DNA of 64,000 nucleotides, taken from Alviniconcha marisindica. Its lineage: Eukaryota > Mollusca > Gastropoda > Provannidae. Made by a program: the position numbers and the translations under genes. The first letter of the stretch is position 1, and each line of letters starts with the position of its first letter. Of the stretch, positions 58,321-64,000 are shown piece after piece. The stretch spans positions 169,501 through 233,500 of the forward strand of contig JABMCL010002768.1 of the NCBI GenBank assembly GCA_018857735.1, read 5' to 3'. The notes under the pieces were generated by a model. It did not search any database, was not told the origin of the DNA, and was given only the letters and a program-made list of their open reading frames with translations.

Positions 58321-60787
58321 TGGGTCATTCTCCTGAAAACTGGTCAAAATTGTGACATAGAGGGTAAAAATTCAAAGTGTGAATTTTTTAATGCTATTTT
58401 TGGAAATGAAAGCTTGGCATCTCTTGTGTACATAAATATCAGACATAAACTGACAGGGTGACAGGAACTTGGCTAATTGTGCATTATGTTATGTCATAGG
58501 TCAGGTCTCACGTGTTACAGAAGACACCAGAAATGCATGAATAGAGTTGGCTCAGTGGCCAGTTTGACTCTTGCCTTTTTTTTATTATACAATATTTCCT
58601 AATTAATAAAGGAATATTTGTCACTTCTGACATTTAAAAAAAAACAATTTTGGTTTAAAATGTCTTCTTCAAAGTACAGACATGCACGAAATAGATTACA
58701 CATTTCTTTTCCTTACTTTTTTTTTTCTTCCCCCCCAAAGTAATTTGGAGATGGGGGGGCGGGGGGAGGGGGGGGGGTGGGGGGGGGGGAATGCATTGCA
58801 CTAACTTGGTCTGAACCATATATATAAATATACATGTCAGAGGGATATTTGTTTCTTGCTTCTAAAGTTAATAACCAATCGCACTTAATTAGTAATCTGT
58901 CTCACATTATGTGGACATCATCACAAGTACAAAAGGATATAAGAATAACACACTTGAACCACTGACCAAAAAACTTAATAAACAAGTATATTCATTACAA
59001 AAGCAATGTTCTTTCCACATTTTCTTGATTGGAACCGGTACTGACCCCTGCTTTAGATATCGGGATAGCCAAGAGTGGCAGCAATCTAGTCCACAGTCCC
59101 CCAAGCCAAATTCTCTGTCTCACGCCCAGTGTAAAAGCAAGAAAATTGTTTCACAGCGTCTTACCCTGTCTTGTGATGATGTACCATCAAACTAATTTGG
59201 ATTGCAAGAGTTTCATTATTTCTGAAGTTCTATTAGAAACGATTGTGGCTTTGACCTTGAACATCACAAAATATTTCTGAATGATACTCTGGTTGATGAT
59301 GATGCATCACCATACTAAGTTTGACCGATCAGAGACACTGTCCAGGCAAACATTCATTGAAGTTCAGAACCTTCACTGTGACCTTGACCTTGAATACAGC
59401 AAAGCAACCTTTTCACAAGACACTCCAGCTTATGAACATGCACTGTCAAACTAAGTTGGTCGCCCCAAAAATCAGCAGTTCAGAACATATAATAGAAATA
59501 ATCATATTTGATGTATGAACCGAAATTCAGTTACTGTGACCTTGACCTTGAAGATAGAAACCCATTTTTTGCATATGACGCTCTGGCTTATAATAATGCC
59601 TCACCATACTGGGTTTGGTTACAAATGGTTGAGCAATGCATAAGCTATCATCCAAACTAACATTAACTGAAACTTTTAACCTTGGCTGTGACATTGACCT
59701 TGAACACAGCAATCCAATATTTTCACTGGACACTTCTTTGCTTATGATGATCTACACTCAAATTGAGTTTGGTTGCAAAAGACTCACTGATCTACACTCA
59801 AACTGAGTTTGGTTGCAAAAGACTCACTGGTTTAGAACTAAGAAAAGATAGAGTAGAAACTGTCATATTTTGACTATATAAGCCCACACTGTGACCTTGA
59901 CCTTGAAGATAAAATCCCATTTTTCGCATGACATTCCGACTCATGGTGATGCACCACAATACCAAGTTTGGTTACAAAAGATTGCAAACAATCACTCAGC
60001 CAAGTGGGAACAAATATGTCACAAGCATTACATCCCTCACCCCTGAAGACACCACAGTGCTTTCCCTTTTCTAGTAAAATAATACACCCACTAGCGCAAA
60101 ACGAGGTCAAACATTGCTGCCCACATCAGCTGATGTGGACTGGTACGTTAGGGTAGGTCAAAGTCAATGGTACAAACAGAAATAATTATTTTGTGTGCTC
60201 GCACGTTACACCATTGTAAAACACCACGTCAACCACCCCTGAAGAAATGACTGTAATTTATTTTGTATCTACTCTTTTGTCATCAAACAAGCATTAAAAA
60301 TAAGGTGAAAGTGGTTATCTACTAAGCTGATGAAAAAAGACAGTTTTTTAGTTTCCGTTGTGAACAAGTCACAATATCGTGATACACACTCAGAAGACAC
60401 CATCGGTAATGTGCCAGACACTGATTATCTTCCTTTGTTTGGAGCTGTTAAAAGCAAGCAACACACAATAAATACCATTTGTATGTAAGAACTGACCTCC
60501 TTTCTTTCTCATGAAACATGTTTTTGTTCCATCATGAACGATTCCAAGGAAATATCCCAAAGCCACGTCTCTAATGGCGGCCATGAAAATGTTGCAATTT
60601 TTACAAAAAAAGGCTCACAGTGCAAGAAATAATGATGCATTTACCCATTGTGGCATTTCCCTTATTTCTCCAAACATATTACATCAGAAATATAGCGACA
60701 GTTTAAAAAGTTTCATGTTTTAGTTTAATTTTTATTTCATCAGGAAAGTGGCACCCTCTTTGGTCCAGTTTTCAGGAGAATGACCCA
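58321..60787. mobile_element. 2.47-kb DNA-transposon-like element with 23-bp terminal inverted repeats
   Basis: Left end TGGGTCATTCTCCTGAAAAC at 58,321 and its perfect inverted complement at the right end (to 60,787) match for 23 bp. TA repeats flank both ends, consistent with insertion at TA. The interior has no transposase. It contains a small minus-strand frame (60,390-60,584, MAAIRDVALGYFLGIVHDG) shared with copy 1, a G-rich run (58,755-58,790) and several GTGACCTTGACCTTGA blocks (59,380-59,900). It looks non-autonomous. It inserted into the acceptor array of the exon at 57.8 kb, which resumes at 60.86 kb. Confidence 0.75.
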
Positions 60788-60859
60788 TATATATATATAT
60801 GAGAAGTTTTGAAATGTGTGTTTGCTTATGAGCTGAGTTTGACTGTTGTGAGGTGACCC

Positions 60860-61028
60860 AGTGCAGCTGACAGGACATTAAAACCCAATTACTAACTCTG
60901 TAACAATATGTGACACACTGTCACATCTCACACATACAGCAACATGCATGTAACAACATGTGACACACAATCACATTTCAACATGCATGCAGCAACATGT
61001 CTATAGTAACATGTGACACATTACACAC

Positions 61029-61093
<65 letters not shown>

Positions 61094-61120
61094 CAACATG
61101 TCTGTAACAATCCATGATAC
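60860..61120 (-). repeat. Outlying part of the 57.9-kb acceptor array, with (CA)n
   Basis: Degenerate copies of AACATGTCTGTAACA (plus strand; GTTACAGACATG on minus), one at 61,094 as GAGCAACATGTCTGTAACAA, and a (CA)n tract at 61,028-61,090. Their presence beyond the transposon suggests one array split by the insertion. Confidence 0.6.
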
Positions 61121-61639
61121 ACCGTCAAACTGCAAAGACACACTGTCATATCTCAAAAAGCATGGATTTATGTGTCATGTTGCAGCTGTTATATGCTTGC
61201 TATTACAACCATCTTAGGGTGTTATGTAACCATATTCTGTTACTGCCATACAACTACTAGCACCAACACCATCACCACTACTCCAGCAACTATATTACTA
61301 CTACTTTTAACCTGTGCATCTACAATCCAGAAAACACCCAAATGCCATGTAAAACACTAAAGTACCCAGCAACATAATGAAGTATCTCATATTACACACA
61401 CTTGCCCATATCTTAAAACACTTCATTATTCAAACATTACAATGCCTCAGATGTCAGTTACTGTTTTTCAACACCCTGTTCTAAATCATAGTTTTATAAT
61501 TTATACAAAATTAATGTTTCTGTGTTACAAGACTGGGATACCCACACCCCAAAAAAAGAAGAAGAAAAAAAGAAACAGAAAACCAATATAGACATAATTT
61601 AACTACACAAAACACACTGTACTGATGTAGGAGATGAAA
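61121..61639. other. Spacer
   Basis: No confident exon. A possible short exon at the edge of the next array (CAG|CTCTGTCAGTGTCGAAG, minus strand) cannot be supported. Confidence 0.4.
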
Positions 61640-62935
61640 CTTCGACACTGACAGAGCTGCATGGATATGAGACACCACCACACTGACAGAGCTGGATATG
61701 AGACACCACCACACTGACAGAGCTGGATATGAGACACCACCACACTGACAGAGCTGGATATGAGACACCACCACACTGACAGAGCTGGATATGAGACACC
61801 ACCACGCTGACAGAGCTGGATATGAGACACCACCACACTGACAGAGCTGGATATGAGACACCACCATACTGACAGAGCTGCATGGATATGACACCACCAT
61901 ACTGACAGAGCTGGGTATGAGACACCACCACACTGACAGAGCTGGATAAGAGACACCACCATACTGACAGAGCTGGATATGAGACACCACCACACTGACA
62001 GAGTTGGATATGAGACACCACAACACTGAAAGAGCTGGATATGAGACACCACCACACTGACAGAGCTGGATATGAGACACCACTACACTGACAGAGCTGG
62101 ATATAAGACACCACTACACTGACAGAGCTGGATATGAGACACAACCACACTGACAGAGCTGGATATGTGACACCACCACACTGACAGAGCTGGATATGAG
62201 ACACCACTACACTGACAGAGCTGGATATAAGACACCACTACACTGACAGAGCTGTATATGAGACACAACCACACTGACAGAGCTGGATATGAGACACCAC
62301 CACACTGACAGAGCTGGATATGAGACACCACTACACTGACAGAGCTGGATATGAGACACCACTACACTCACAGAGCTGCATGGATATGAGACACAACCAC
62401 ATTGACAGAGCTGGGTATGAGACACAACCACATTGACAGAGCTGGGTATGAGACACAACCACACTGACAGAGCTGGGTAGGAAACACCACCACACTGACA
62501 GAGCTGCATGGATATGAGACACCACCACACTGACAGAGCTGGGTATGAGACACAACCACACTGACAGAGCTGGGTAGGAAACACCACCACAGTGACAGAG
62601 CTGCATGGATATAAGACACCACCATACTGACAGAACTGGGTATGAGACACCACCATGGAGCTGCATGGATATAAGACACCACTACACTGACAGAGCTGGA
62701 TATGAGACACCACAACACTGACAGAGCTGGGTATGAGACATCACCACACTGACAGAGCTGGATATGAGACACCATTACACTGACAGAGCTGGATATGAGA
62801 CACCACTACACTGACAGAGCTGGATATGAGACACCACAACACTGACAGAGCTGGATATGAAACACCACCACACTGACAGAGTTGCATGGATATGAAACAC
62901 CACCACACTGACAGAGCTGCATGTACATACTCAGA
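61640..62935 (-). repeat. 31-bp minisatellite, ~40 units
   Basis: Units with GACAGAGCTGGATATGAGAC and ACCACCACACT (plus strand), some with GCATG inserted. On the minus strand each reads CATATCCAGCTCTGTCAGTG and so contains both a CAG acceptor-like and a GTCAGT donor-like site. Frames of 135-202 codons are repeat artefacts. Confidence 0.95.
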
Positions 62936-62950
62936 GTCCAATGAGAGCAA
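62913..62950 (-). CDS. Candidate short upstream exon (weak)
   Basis: At the upstream edge of the 61.6-62.9 kb array, GTTCTGTACACAG precedes 38 nt (TTGCTCTCATTGGACTCTGA ... GCAGCTCT) followed by GTCAGTG. It would encode LLSLDSEYVHAA. Its end phase does not fit the next exon (57,940) in this frame, so it may belong to another exon pair or be no exon at all. Confidence 0.15.
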
Positions 62951-62984
62951 CTGTGTACAGAACCTATTTTCCAAGGCTTACCAA

Positions 62985-63175
62985 ATTAAGTGGCATCTTG
63001 CCTTGAAGAGAGCAACCCAAATGTTTTGCTTGCAATTGCAGCCCATGAAATGATGCAGCACAACACCAAGTTTGGTTACAAAATGTTGAGTGGTTCAGAA
63101 GAGAGTCTCTGCACAAAGCCGGACACACAGACAGACATGGTGATTCCTGGTGTCTTGCATGTCACTGACACTATC
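62985..63175. repeat. Fragment of TGACCTTGA-type dispersed repeat
   Basis: Contains ACCAAGTTTGGTTACAAAAT, GTTGAGTGGTTCAGAAG, CACAAAGCCGGACACACAGA and GACATGGTGATTCCTG, matching 53,035-53,215 and parts of 59.5-60 kb. Confidence 0.65.
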
Positions 63176-63419
63176 ATCAATTCCACTAGCTGCATGTATG
63201 TGACTAAGATAAACTTAGTGGTTTTGTAGTAGGAATAATTTTGAATGGGACTCAATGTCAAACCCATTAAGGTTTATCAGCAAGACGCACTCAAAGCTTC
63301 ATTTCTCCTAAACAAGAAAGGCTACTGCCTAAGTCTTTCCCAGATCTCGGACTACACTGAAAAGACTACACACAGCAATCTGTTACCAAAGATTCTGGTA
63401 TGTTTTTCCCCTTTTGGGG

Positions 63420-64000
63420 CACCAACATCATAGAAGAACATATACACACAATGATCTCAACAGCATACTCAAATACAGTTGCACTGATGATGAAATCACA
63501 AGAGACGAAATCAATGAAGCCCTTAAAAGAAAAAAGGTCAGCTTTTAGTGTGGATAAAACCTGATGTTCACATCTCAAGAATCTAACTGCGAAATACAGG
63601 GTTGAGATGTATGCAATAAAGCAAGAAAACTTTGACAAAGTCTGGCCCAAAGAATCAATACATAGCTCCTTCAAACCTACTCCCAAACCAGGAAAAGAAC
63701 ATCACAAGCTGAATGGCTACCAAGAACCATATATTCTCACAACCAACATATTTCAATGCTATCAACTATAGAAAATCCCTGCAATCCATGAAGCCATGAA
63801 AGGCACAAGGATGCAAACTGGGATGGGCAAGTCTTGGATGGGTCAAACAGAGGAATAAATATTGCATGCATGACACATATCAGAGCTCAAGCAAACCAAA
63901 CCAATTCTCGTATCCCTGTGAGACACTCCTGCCAAAAAACTTGGAAAGGCACTGTCAAGAATGGACAGCAGGAAAAACAGATCTCAGGTCAAGCTGCTGC
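63420..64000 (+). mobile_element. I/jockey-like LINE reverse-transcriptase N-terminal fragment
   Basis: NDLNSILKYSCTDDEITRDE then INEALKRKK (63,450-63,540) resembles the pre-RT block. After stops, SFKPTPKPGKEHHKLNGYQE and PYILTTNIFQC (63,668-63,760) matches the P.PKPGKD...YRPI.LT motif. Stops interrupt it and it runs off the window. Confidence 0.65.

Noticed and set aside
10151..62935. CRISPR-like regular arrays
   Set aside because: Direct repeats have no unique spacers of constant length, and the sequence is plainly eukaryotic.
61511..62974. Many overlapping frames of 77-202 codons (SVWWCLISSSVS)
   Set aside because: 31-bp minisatellite translation in drifting frames.

Overview
This is a metazoan nuclear window, very probably from a mollusc. 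There are no bacterial-type operons. Coding DNA comes as short GT-AG exons inside large introns packed with minisatellites, microsatellites, decayed LINE and SINE copies and one DNA transposon. The mollusc assignment is an inference from the overall style (TG/TA-rich, CR1/L2-like, Rex1-like and I-like LINEs, tRNA-derived SINEs). The sequence itself shows only 'invertebrate-like animal'.

One host gene can be rebuilt. On the minus strand, 13 exons between 57,940 and 15,431 join in phase into about 464 codons ending in TAA. They give a BTB/POZ protein that I recognise as the orthologue of vertebrate BTBD16. Collinear blocks include the BTB core, LGNLYHDD, CERWLELNLIP, LPLFQSLRLHGVT, GGGDM, LHGFHFELK, FYME and a C-terminal IYVTYTLLFPPS. 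The N-terminal exon or exons upstream of the BTB start are missing or outside the window. Coding sequence is about 1.4 kb of a 42.5 kb span.

The main surprise is in the introns. At about half of the splice junctions a tandem array begins at the junction, and its repeat unit contains the end of the exon plus the splice site itself. Thus there are about 21 copies of one exon end with its 5' splice site (56.78-57.77 kb), about 26 copies of one 3' splice site with the first exon bases (40.77-41.56 kb), and kilobases of donor copies after other exons. Minisatellites have also grown out of a SINE tail, a SINE body, a LINE reading frame and a DNA transposon. The locus therefore looks prone to local tandem duplication whatever the starting sequence.

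Layout: 0-2.5 kb TG-rich minisatellites; 2.5-5.1 kb LINE tail and a broken DNA-transposon copy; 5-15 kb intergenic repeats, a SINE and hairpins; 15.4-57.9 kb the BTBD16-like gene with LINEs in its introns (17, 22.5, 26.9, 30.2, 38-39.6, 42.8-47.3 and 54.5 kb); 58.3-60.8 kb a second, inverted transposon copy with 23-bp terminal inverted repeats; 61.6-62.9 kb another array; 63.4-64 kb a LINE reverse-transcriptase fragment. Most LINE copies have internal deletions, frameshifts and stops and look dead.
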